Below are positions 8,168-16,180 of a stretch of 64,000 nt of DNA, piece after piece; position 1 is the first letter of the stretch, and each line of letters opens with the position of its first letter. Made by a program: the position numbers and the translations under genes. Source of the DNA: Catalinimonas sp038039535 (lineage in GTDB: Bacteria; Bacteroidota; Bacteroidia; Cytophagales; Cyclobacteriaceae); assembly GCF_038039535.1 (NCBI RefSeq), contig NZ_JBBPHP010000001.1:186001-250000 (forward strand), in the 5' to 3' direction. A model generated the notes under the pieces. That model made no database searches, was not told the DNA's origin, and was given only the letters and a program-made list of their open reading frames with translations.

Positions 8168-9793
8168 ATGAAAAAACAGCTATTACTTTTCTCAATAATC
8201 ATTCTATTGGTTCCTTCTTTAGTGTTGGGACAAAATAAGAATGAAATCGATACGCCAATCAGGGCAGGAATGGATTATGCCATTGTGGATACTGATTGTG
8301 GTAAGGTAAGAGGCTACTCGCATAATGGGACTTTTATCTTCAAAGGAATTCCATATGGCAAAGCCGAACGTTTTATGCCTGCTGAAAAACCGGAAGCCTG
8401 GGAAGGTGTTCGTAGCTCCATGACTTACGGTCCGGTTTGTCCGATTGTACCTACCGCCCAGGTGAATGATGAATTTGAGTTTCCTTTTCAGCACAACTGG
8501 GGTTATCACAACGAAAACTGCCTGAACCTGAACGTGTGGACCCAGGGTATCAACGACGGCAAAAAACGTCCGGTGATGGTATGGTTACATGGAGGCGGCT
8601 TCTCCGCCGGGTCTTCTATAGAGCTTCCTTCTTATGATGGTGAAAACCTAAGCAAAAACGGAGATGTGGTGCTGGTATCCGTCAACCATCGCCTGAATGT
8701 ATTGGGTTTTCTTGACCTGTCTGCTTATGGCGAAAAATACAAATCTTCTGCCAATGCAGGCTTGCAGGATTTAGTCAGGTCACTGGAGTGGGTGAAGGCC
8801 AATATTGAGCAATTTGGTGGTGATCCCAATAATGTAACAATTTTTGGTCAGTCCGGAGGAGGAGGAAAAGTGACCTCCCTGATGAATGCCCCTTCGGCCA
8901 AAGGTTTATTTGACAAAGCTATCGTGCAAAGCGGAAGTTATTTACAGAGCTTTATGGATCCTGAGTTAGCTCAGCGGGTAAGTGCGGCCACCCTGAAAGA
9001 GCTGGAAATTTCCCCCGAACAGATAGATCAGATACAGAAAGTACCTTACCTGGAACTGCATGCTGCGGCAAGCAAAGCGCTCAAAAAAGTAGAGGAAGAA
9101 CTGAAAGCGGAGGGCAAACCTGTAGCAGGTTTTGGCCTGGGTTGGGGACCGATTCTTGACGGAAGCTTTTTGCCTTATCAGCCAACAGAAGCTGCTGCCC
9201 TAGCGCTCGCTCAGGATGTTCCCTTGCTGGTAGGCTCTACCAAAGCAGAATTTATGCCGTTCCGTCCTGGTGCAAGAGGCATTTCTATGGAAGAGGCCAA
9301 ACAAAAGTTACAGGAGCAGTACAAAGATAAAACGGATACCTACCTTACCGCCGTAAAAAAAGCGTATCCCGGCACTGCCAAGCCTTCCGACTATATTGAT
9401 ATTGATTTGATGTTCCGGGGAGGAGCAATCAAACAAGCCAATATGAAAGCAGAAAATAGTAGTGCTCCTGTATATATGTACCTCTTCAGCTGGGATTCGC
9501 CCGTGCTGGATGGGGTATTCAAGTCTATGCACTGCATGGAGTTACCCTTTGTATTTGACAACATTGAACTATGCGAAGAAATGACCGGAGGGGGAAAAGA
9601 AGCGCATGATCTGGCAGAAAAAATGAGCCTGGCCTGGATCAATTTTGCCAGAAGCGCAAATCCCAACCATGCAGGCTTACCTAACTGGCCGGAATATACC
9701 CCTGAGAATGGTGTGAATATGATTTTTGACAATGTATCTGAGGTGAAAAATCACCACGATAAAGAGCTTTTGAAATTGGTTTCAGGAGAATAA
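8168..9793 (+). CDS. Secreted type B carboxylesterase
   Basis: 541 residues with a signal peptide (ending SLVLGQ). Hallmarks of the type B family are present: FKGIPYG near the N-terminus, EDCLxLNVW-like segment ENCLNLNVW, oxyanion motif WLHGGGFSAGSS, nucleophile elbow FGQSGGGGK (Ser at about 230), acidic residue in STKAEF and the His in KSMHCMELPFVFDN. It hydrolyses ester bonds outside the cytoplasm; the natural substrate is unknown. Second gene of the esterase cluster; the strong hairpin at 9933-9974 ends the transcript before the next esterase. The elbow reads SGGGG instead of the usual SAG, which may alter the active-site entrance. Confidence 0.9.
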   Translation: MKKQLLLFSIIILLVPSLVLGQNKNEIDTPIRAGMDYAIVDTDCGKVRGYSHNGTFIFKGIPYGKAERFMPAEKPEAWEGVRSSMTYGPVCPIVPTAQVNDEFEFPFQHNWGYHNENCLNLNVWTQGINDGKKRPVMVWLHGGGFSAGSSIELPSYDGENLSKNGDVVLVSVNHRLNVLGFLDLSAYGEKYKSSANAGLQDLVRSLEWVKANIEQFGGDPNNVTIFGQSGGGGKVTSLMNAPSAKGLFDKAIVQSGSYLQSFMDPELAQRVSAATLKELEISPEQIDQIQKVPYLELHAAASKALKKVEEELKAEGKPVAGFGLGWGPILDGSFLPYQPTEAAALALAQDVPLLVGSTKAEFMPFRPGARGISMEEAKQKLQEQYKDKTDTYLTAVKKAYPGTAKPSDYIDIDLMFRGGAIKQANMKAENSSAPVYMYLFSWDSPVLDGVFKSMHCMELPFVFDNIELCEEMTGGGKEAHDLAEKMSLAWINFARSANPNHAGLPNWPEYTPENGVNMIFDNVSEVKNHHDKELLKLVSGE

Positions 9794-9932
9794 TGCTTAA
9801 CACAGAGAGGGTTAGCACTTCGCTAGTGACAAACATCTGCAAGCCAAGCTGGGGTGCCATTGAAAAAGAGGTGCCCTAAGGCTTGGTTGTAGTTTTTCAA
9901 CTAAAAAATACTCATAATAGTCAATAGTTACC

Positions 9933-9974
9933 AAGCTTAGCATTTGATTAACATATTGAATGCTAAGCTTTTTT
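9933..9974 (+). terminator. Rho-independent terminator after the second esterase
   Basis: Perfect 12-base arms AAGCTTAGCATT (9933-9944) and AATGCTAAGCTT (9959-9970), with a 14-base loop, are followed by a T run. The preceding 100 bases (9826-9890) contain further weak stem-forming sequence of unknown role. Confidence 0.8.
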
Positions 9975-9987
9975 ATATTGAATTCCC

Positions 9988-11541
9988 ATGAAAAAACCCA
10001 CTCCCTACTTACTGACAAAGCTTTTTTGCATACTACTTCTATCAGCCTGTACTTCAGAGACTGAAAATTTGAAGACCGTCCAAATTGAAGCTGGTTTAAT
10101 CTCTGGTACCCAAAACGAGCAAGGAGACATTCGTATCTTTAAAGGAATTCCTTTTGCGGCTCCGCCGCTAGGAGATTTGCGCTGGAAAGCTCCTCAGCCC
10201 GTAGCACCCTGGGAAGGAGTGCGTCGGTGCGATGCTTTTGGCCCCAGCCCTATGCAGAGGAGTCCCGAGCCTTTCAGCATGTGGACAGAAGAGTTTTTGA
10301 TTCCGGCAGCACTCATCAGCGAAGACTGTCTGTACCTGAATGTATGGACAGGAGCAAAATCCCCGGAAGAAAAACGTCCGGTGCTGGTCTGGATTTATGG
10401 AGGTGGATTTACAAGTGGAGGAAGTGGCGTGCCTATTTACGATGGCGAAGCCATGGCTCAGCAAGATATCGTATTCGTCAGCATCAATTACAGCGTAGGT
10501 ATTTTTGGTTTTTTTGCGCATCCCAAGCTCACGCAGGAATCTGCCCATCAGGCGTCCGGTAATTACGGGCTGATGGACCAGATCGCTGCCCTGCAATGGG
10601 TGCAAAATAACATTGATGCCTTCGGCGGTGACCCTCAAAATGTTACCATTGCCGGCCAGTCAGCCGGCTCTATGAGTGTCAACTGCCTGGTGGCTTCTCC
10701 ATTAGCCCAAGGTTTATTTAAGAAAGCTATTGGGCATAGTGGTGCTAATTTTACCAGAGGCAACGCCAGCCTGCAACAGGCAGAAGAAAGCGGGCAGCAA
10801 ATAGCACAATCCCTGAACGCCTCTTCTCTTACAACGCTCAGAAATATTCCTGCCGATACGTTGATGAAAGTAGCCCAGGGCACGCGCGGCCCTATCATTG
10901 ATGGCTATGTACTACCTCAGCATATTGCTGATATTTTTGCGGAAGGAAAACAGAACGAGGTAGCCTTACTGACAGGTTGGAACGAAGATGAGGGGCTGCT
11001 TTTTGGTCCTGTCAAAAGTGCGGCTGATTTTCGTCAGCAGGCCAAGCAGCAGTATGGTGAAGATGTACTTACATTTCTTCAATATTATCCTGCTACCAAT
11101 GATTCCGTAGCCGAAAAGTCACAGCTTTATCTTTCCAGAGATATGATTTTTGGCGTACAGAACTATGCCTGGGCAAATATTCAGAGCAAACACGGCAATT
11201 GGCCGGTGTATGTCTACCGCTTTACACGCAAGGTACCTGCCACCGGCGAGTACGTGAAGTATGGTGCTTTCCATACCGGAGAGGTACCCTATGCTTATGA
11301 CAATCTGCAATTTGTGGACCGCCCCTGGGAGGAAGTGGATCACGAACTGGCTACTTCCATGTCATCTTACTGGGCAAATTTCATCAAAGATGGTGATCCT
11401 AATGGTGAGGGTTTACCCCAATGGCCTACCTATACTACCCCAGATCAAGAAGTAATGATACTGGGTAAGGAGGTAGAGGCAAAACCATTACCTGATGCTG
11501 CTTCTCTGGATTTTTTGTATGCAAAAATGATAGGAGAATGA
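9988..11541 (+). CDS. Type B carboxylesterase lipoprotein
   Basis: 517 residues. The N-terminus is a lipoprotein signal (LFCILLLSAC, Cys at about 21), so it is probably outer-membrane anchored. Type B features are FKGIPFAAPP, EDCLYLNVW, WIYGGGFTSGG, the canonical elbow AGQSAGS (Ser at about 225), acid in NEDEGL and His in GAFHTGEVPYAYDN, so the catalytic triad is intact. It starts 14 bases after the end of the T run of the upstream terminator, so it likely needs read-through or a promoter inside that short interval. It is a paralogue of the gene at 8168-9793 with the more standard active site. Confidence 0.9.
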   Translation: MKKPTPYLLTKLFCILLLSACTSETENLKTVQIEAGLISGTQNEQGDIRIFKGIPFAAPPLGDLRWKAPQPVAPWEGVRRCDAFGPSPMQRSPEPFSMWTEEFLIPAALISEDCLYLNVWTGAKSPEEKRPVLVWIYGGGFTSGGSGVPIYDGEAMAQQDIVFVSINYSVGIFGFFAHPKLTQESAHQASGNYGLMDQIAALQWVQNNIDAFGGDPQNVTIAGQSAGSMSVNCLVASPLAQGLFKKAIGHSGANFTRGNASLQQAEESGQQIAQSLNASSLTTLRNIPADTLMKVAQGTRGPIIDGYVLPQHIADIFAEGKQNEVALLTGWNEDEGLLFGPVKSAADFRQQAKQQYGEDVLTFLQYYPATNDSVAEKSQLYLSRDMIFGVQNYAWANIQSKHGNWPVYVYRFTRKVPATGEYVKYGAFHTGEVPYAYDNLQFVDRPWEEVDHELATSMSSYWANFIKDGDPNGEGLPQWPTYTTPDQEVMILGKEVEAKPLPDAASLDFLYAKMIGE

Positions 11542-11777
11542 TCAATACTTTGAAAGTTAATGGTTATTCACATTAGGTCATATTGCTCAGTGATTAAATA
11601 AAATTTGATAGTACTTTTGTAAAGCCGAATAAGATTTTCATAGAAAGAAAGTGGTTATTTTTGATAAAGACATACATTTCTGAGTAAGGGCAACTTATCA
11701 CCACATATTAATTCACCCTTTAAAACCATTATTATAATCAGTAAATTGGAAGCTGCATTTGGTAAAATTTGCACTAT

Positions 11778-14057
11778 ATGGAATCAAGACAGTTGGAAAG
11801 CAGTGAGAAGGTTTCAGAGATTCAGATCCACGCTGTTTATCAATTTATAGGATTACTCTCCCCTGAAGGTATTTTGGTAGAGATAAACCAGACAGCCCTC
11901 TTCTTTGCAGGACTGGAAGCTGATGATGTGATCGGTAAACCTTTTTGGGAAACTTACTGGTGGAATTATTCTGAAGAGATACAGAAGCAATTAAAGCATG
12001 CCATAGCAAATGCAGCCTCTGGAAAGCTTGTAAGGTATGAAGTAGAAGTGAGAGGAGAAAAAGACAAGAGAATTACAGTTGACTTTTCGCTTGAACCCAT
12101 TTTTGATGCTGAAGGAAATGTAATATGGATATTACCTGAAGGCCGCGATATTACTGCCCAGAAGTATGAGCGGGAAGTTAAGGAGCAAGAATACCGCAGA
12201 CTACAGGCTTCCCACAACATGCTGAAGAGCATTATTAACAGTACTTCTGACCTTATCGGAGCGATTGACAGCAATTATAATTTTACGCTCTATAATGATG
12301 CTTATCAGAATGAAATTCATAAGCTTTTCGGTACTAAGGTAGAGCAGGGCATGAAGATGCACCAGGTTGTCAAAAATCATCCTGAATATCTGGAAGATGC
12401 CTTAGCATTGTGGGGAAGTGCATTGAGTGGTAAATCCTTTACCGTGACAAGGATGTATCATCATCAGAGAACCCACCCTCTTTACTATGAATATACTTTT
12501 AATCCTATCTATGACCAGGAGGGAAAAATCGGCGGAGCCGTGCAGGTAATACGTGATCAGACAGAGAGGATAAAGGCGGAGCAGGAGATAAAAGATATGA
12601 ATGAAATCGTACTGCTGGCCGAAGTGATTCCTCAGAAAGTATGGAGCTCAAAACCTGATGGAAAGAACGATTATGTAAACAATCGCTTCCTGACATATGC
12701 AGGGCTGACTTTTGAGCAAATGATGGGTGCGGGTTGGGAAAAAATAATTCATCCTGATGATTTGCCTAATACCCTACAAAAGTGGAAAGAAAGCCTGAAA
12801 ACAGGAAAAACCTATGAAGTAGAGTATCGCCTCCGAAGTAAAGATGGCGAGTACCTATGGCATCTGGGGCGCAGCATTCCGATGCGTGATAATAATGGTG
12901 AGATCATCAAGTGGATGGGAACGGCTACCAATATTCACCGGAGAAAACTTCTGGAGCACGCTATCAAAAACCAGGTAGAAGAGTTTGAGTTTTTGATAGA
13001 TTTTATCCCCCATATTGTCTGGAAAGCTTTGCCCGATGGGAAAGTGATATTCTATAATAAGCAATGGTTTGAGTTTACGGGCATTTCGCAGGAGGAAGGA
13101 ACACAGGGCCTATGGAAAATGAGTCCTCATCCTGAAGATCAGGAGCGTACAATTAAAGCCTGGCAGAACAGCATTGAGACAGGCGAAAACTATAACATTG
13201 AACATAGAATAGCCAGTAAGGATGGAATGTATCGCTGGATACACTCCCGTGCTCTGCCACTGAAAGATCACGAGGGTAATATTCTGATGTGGTACGGAAC
13301 AGCCACCGACATACACGATGAAAAAACTTATCTGGAAGAACTGGTATGGATTCAGAAACAACTACAGGAGAGGAATAAGGAACTAACTCGGATCAATGTA
13401 GACCTGGACAACTTTGTATATACTGCCTCGCATGACCTGCGAACGCCTATTCTGAACCTGGCTAGCCTGCTAAGTTTGTTGCAGGAAGAACTGGAAACCA
13501 GGGAGAAAGAAGGTACTACCAAGACCATCCTGGATATGATGAAGCAATCTATTGACAGGCTGGAAAAAACCATCAACGAACTTTCGGAAATAGCCAAGCT
13601 TCAGAAAGAAAAAGAAAATCAGGAAGATGTATCTTTTCAGGAAATGTATGAGGAGGTATATCATGATCTGGAACATCTTATCAATAAAACCGGAGCAGAG
13701 GTACATACAGATTTTCAGCAAAGCCAGATATATTATCCTCCCAAACATTTGCGCAGCGTACTCTATAACCTGCTCTCTAATGCAGTAAAATATACTGCTC
13801 CCAAAAGAAAGCCATTGATCAGACTGAGCACTTATGCCAAAAATGAAAGGGCGTGCCTGACAGTAGCAGATAACGGATTAGGCTTAGACAAAAGGCAACA
13901 GGCCAAACTCTTTCAAATGTTTACCCGCATCCATACCCATGTGGAAGGCACAGGTGTAGGCTTGTATATGATCAAGCGTATCGTTGAAAATAACGGCGGA
14001 AACATTTCGGTAGAGAGTGAGCCGGAAAAAGGAACAACCTTTACCGTTTGTTTCTGA
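11778..14057 (+). CDS. Soluble multi-PAS sensor histidine kinase
   Basis: 759 residues from the ATG at 11778 (a TTG three codons earlier is possible). No signal peptide or membrane segment is visible. Four PAS domains precede the kinase: roughly 17-135, 148-265, 280-395 and 405-520; the last two carry clear PAC tails (RLRSKDGEYLWHLGRSIP, IASKDGMYRWIHSRALPL). The HisKA box is FVYTASHDLRTPILNL (His at about 552), followed by the ATPase domain with N, G1 (DNGLGL) and G2 (GTGVGLYM) motifs. No receiver domain or response regulator gene is adjacent, so its partner lies elsewhere. The signal is unknown. Confidence 0.92.
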   Translation: MESRQLESSEKVSEIQIHAVYQFIGLLSPEGILVEINQTALFFAGLEADDVIGKPFWETYWWNYSEEIQKQLKHAIANAASGKLVRYEVEVRGEKDKRITVDFSLEPIFDAEGNVIWILPEGRDITAQKYEREVKEQEYRRLQASHNMLKSIINSTSDLIGAIDSNYNFTLYNDAYQNEIHKLFGTKVEQGMKMHQVVKNHPEYLEDALALWGSALSGKSFTVTRMYHHQRTHPLYYEYTFNPIYDQEGKIGGAVQVIRDQTERIKAEQEIKDMNEIVLLAEVIPQKVWSSKPDGKNDYVNNRFLTYAGLTFEQMMGAGWEKIIHPDDLPNTLQKWKESLKTGKTYEVEYRLRSKDGEYLWHLGRSIPMRDNNGEIIKWMGTATNIHRRKLLEHAIKNQVEEFEFLIDFIPHIVWKALPDGKVIFYNKQWFEFTGISQEEGTQGLWKMSPHPEDQERTIKAWQNSIETGENYNIEHRIASKDGMYRWIHSRALPLKDHEGNILMWYGTATDIHDEKTYLEELVWIQKQLQERNKELTRINVDLDNFVYTASHDLRTPILNLASLLSLLQEELETREKEGTTKTILDMMKQSIDRLEKTINELSEIAKLQKEKENQEDVSFQEMYEEVYHDLEHLINKTGAEVHTDFQQSQIYYPPKHLRSVLYNLLSNAVKYTAPKRKPLIRLSTYAKNERACLTVADNGLGLDKRQQAKLFQMFTRIHTHVEGTGVGLYMIKRIVENNGGNISVESEPEKGTTFTVCF

Positions 14058-14074
14058 TCAATATTTGACTCCAC

Positions 14075-14977
14075 CTATCTGCCTGTGAGCCTAATCATAA
14101 GTTTACGCACAGGAATCAAAACCAGTACCCAAACAATCTCACTCACTACAAAGAATACTCCTGTTTCTGTAGGGAAGTATAAAAAACTAATCACTACACC
14201 TAAAGCGACATTGTTTGCCCCTGAGCTAAAAAGTAAAGCAACTTTATTGGCTCTATGTGCTCCAAACCAGATGCCATAGCCAAAAATATAGAGGAAGAGA
14301 AAAGCCAGCAAATTGACTAAAAAATAAGGAAGTATTTGCTGCGTATCAGTCAATAGTACGGGGCGGTACTCAGCAATGGCTAGTGCAAAAATGGCAGCGA
14401 TGCCAAAAATGGAAATAAAAGAATCGTGGTTGCGCATCCACCGACTGATTCTCTGATGTCTCCGTACAAGTAAATGAGCCAGATAAGGAAAAATAACGGT
14501 GATAAAAAGCGTTGCAAAAAGCCTGAATTGGTTGACTTCCAGGGTCTCTGCCATAAGCTGGCTACTAAGGTAGGGAAGAACAAGAGGCGTAAGTGAACTG
14601 CTTAGAATTAGCAAAGCCAGCGCCAGGGTCACATTACCATTAAACACATTGCTAAAAGCCGGTGAGGTAACTCCACAGGGCAATACGCACAACAAAAATA
14701 AAGCAGTGGCATAAAAAGGAGAGAAAGGTTGGATAATCCAGAACAGAAGCAAAGGAAGTAGTATAAAGCGAATTACATAAAAGCCAGCTACAGTTTTTGT
14801 CTGCGCCCGGAAAAAATCCGGTGAGAAATCTACTTTGAAAGAAGAAGCAAAAATAATGAAGCAAAGTACTGCTAGTATCAGGGGGCCGGAAAGCTCACCC
14901 GGCTGAGGCAGAATAAAACCCAGCACAGTAGCCAAAAACAGTATGGGATTAAAGTACTTCTTGGCAAACTCATTCAT
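14075..14977 (-). CDS. Bile acid:sodium symporter (BASS/SBF-like) family transporter
   Basis: 300 residues, about nine hydrophobic membrane segments, with short polar loops. The pattern of FKVDF, CVLPCGVTSPAFSN and a late NNVALG in ssGANNVALGVVISF matches the SBF-like fold with its two crossover motifs. Family members move organic acids or related anions with sodium; the substrate here cannot be read. It converges with the histidine kinase with a 17-base gap. Confidence 0.82.
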   Translation of the reverse strand: MNEFAKKYFNPILFLATVLGFILPQPGELSGPLILAVLCFIIFASSFKVDFSPDFFRAQTKTVAGFYVIRFILLPLLLFWIIQPFSPFYATALFLLCVLPCGVTSPAFSNVFNGNVTLALALLILSSSLTPLVLPYLSSQLMAETLEVNQFRLFATLFITVIFPYLAHLLVRRHQRISRWMRNHDSFISIFGIAAIFALAIAEYRPVLLTDTQQILPYFLVNLLAFLFLYIFGYGIWFGAHRANKVALLFSSGANNVALGVVISFLYFPTETGVFFVVSEIVWVLVLIPVRKLMIRLTGR

Positions 14978-15053
14978 CCTGCGAAAATAGCTGTAAATGA
15001 GTAGAACACCAGTATTTACTACAATAAGTGTAAGGGGTATTGCTACATGCCTT

Positions 15054-15329
15054 TTATTTGCGATCGCTGTGTCCTAAGTCCCTATCAGGATCAATGCGGT
15101 CTCTGATGAGCTGTTTTAGCTCTTTGGATTCAGGAAAACGGCCTTCTGCTTTGCGGGAGTAAATCAGTTCGCCATCCAGTTTCACGTCAAATATGCCTCC
15201 GGTACCTGGTTGGAGGGCTACTTCCCCCAGCTCAGACTCAAAAGTAGTTAAAAGTTCCTGCGCTATCCAGGCAGCTCTCAGCAGCCAGCGACATTGTGTA
15301 CAATAGTTGATTTCTACTCTGGGTGTCAT
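15054..15329 (-). CDS. SelT/SelW/SelH-family (Rdx) thioredoxin-like protein
   Basis: 91 residues. INYCTQCRWLLRAAW supplies the CxxC redox motif at the end of the first strand, and TGGIFDVKLDGELIYSRK is the conserved Rdx-fold segment. The redox pair is Cys-Cys rather than selenocysteine, so it is the bacterial Cys homologue. It likely acts as a small cytoplasmic thiol-redox protein; its partner is unknown. Confidence 0.85.
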   Translation of the reverse strand: MTPRVEINYCTQCRWLLRAAWIAQELLTTFESELGEVALQPGTGGIFDVKLDGELIYSRKAEGRFPESKELKQLIRDRIDPDRDLGHSDRK

Positions 15330-15399
15330 ATTCAGCTTGTATGTAAGTTCGATCTAATATTAATGACTTACTAACCTACTACAGAGTTATCAAAAAGTA

Positions 15400-15421
15400 A
15401 AAGCCTTCCGAAGAAGGCTTT
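15400..15421 (-). terminator. Terminator of the 40-residue membrane-protein gene
   Basis: Nine-base arms AAAGCCTTC/GAAGGCTTT enclose a four-base loop that reads TTCG on the minus strand, a stabilising tetraloop. On the minus strand the stem is followed by TACTTTTTG. It lies six bases after the stop of the small gene at 15428-15550. Confidence 0.7.
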
Positions 15422-15427
15422 CATATA

Positions 15428-15550
15428 TCAGAAGGTGAAGGCGTAAATGATAGCCGCCAGAAGAATGAGTAAAATTGGTAGTACTACCGGCCAGTTTACC
15501 TGTTCTACATACTCTTCCTCTTCCTTTTTAAGGATTTGTTTTTCTTTCAT
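15428..15550 (-). CDS. 40-residue single-span membrane protein
   Basis: I read an ATG-to-TGA frame of 40 codons. Residues 1-19 are charged (MKEKQILKKEEEEYVEQVN) and residues 20-40 form one hydrophobic span (WPVVLPILLILLAAIIYAF). The strong terminator right after the stop and the strict charged-head, membrane-tail layout argue that it is real. Small proteins of this shape are common in Bacteroidota and lack assigned roles. No partner can be inferred from its neighbours. Confidence 0.65.
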   Translation of the reverse strand: MKEKQILKKEEEEYVEQVNWPVVLPILLILLAAIIYAFTF

Positions 15551-15643
15551 GCTGGTAAAATAATAAGGGTAAAGAATATAAATAAGCACGCTGCTTATCA
15601 CCACTTAGGATGATAAAATTGCCTGCAGAGAATGGATGTTACC

Positions 15644-16042
15644 CTAAGGAGCATGAATAGAGGTAAAAACATAAAACGGATTACGCAGGAAAGACGGAAC
15701 GGAAAGACTTTCCTTAAGTGCGTACGTAAGAGCATAGGCTTGATAAGCAGGCCTATAGGTACAATAGATAAATAAATAAACAGAGAATGATAGCTTTATG
15801 CAGCTATCAATGATAAGCGCATCGCTGGAGGATACGGCAGGAACAAATTCAAGAACTTCCTGCTGGCTGTGCTTTACTTTTAGCTGGGCAGCCGTCTGCT
15901 GAATAGCGAAGGTAGAAAAAATCAGTATGATACCCGCCAGGAAGATGGAGGACAAACGGGCAGGCAATAAATGCTCATCACCTTTTTTTGCAAAAGGCTG
16001 ATGCATAAAATTACTTCTTAAAGAGCCAGTGATAGGTATCAT
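15644..16042 (-). CDS. Uncharacterised protein with a possible signal peptide
   Basis: 132 residues as the longest frame, 120 if it starts at the internal ATG at 16006. A hydrophobic stretch (RLSSIFLAGIILIFSTFA) followed by QQTAAQ looks like a signal peptide. The rest has no family I recognise. It lies between the small membrane gene and the glutamine synthetase on the same strand. It could be a spurious frame; composition does not settle it. Confidence 0.4.
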   Translation of the reverse strand: MIPITGSLRSNFMHQPFAKKGDEHLLPARLSSIFLAGIILIFSTFAIQQTAAQLKVKHSQQEVLEFVPAVSSSDALIIDSCIKLSFSVYLFIYCTYRPAYQAYALTYALKESLSVPSFLRNPFYVFTSIHAP

Positions 16043-16128
16043 ATATTTCTATAGCAAACGTAAACAGAAAAGGATTGATTGCTAAACTTTGAAAAATATT
16101 TTTGAGAGAAGATAGCAAGAATTAAAGT

Positions 16129-16155
16129 AAAAAAAGCCTACCCAAAGGGCAGGCT
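16129..16155 (-). terminator. Terminator of glnN
   Basis: On the minus strand AGCCTGCCC, a TTT loop and GGGTAGGCT form a nine-pair stem with one mismatch, followed by a run of T (16134 down to 16129). It lies 25 bases after the glutamine synthetase stop codon. Confidence 0.8.
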
Positions 16156-16180
16156 AATTCCAATTGAAAACTAATGTAAA

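Noticed and set aside
9826..9890. Possible structured RNA between two esterase genes
   Set aside because: Stems are short and interrupted; no known RNA class matches. Mentioned only in the terminator entry.
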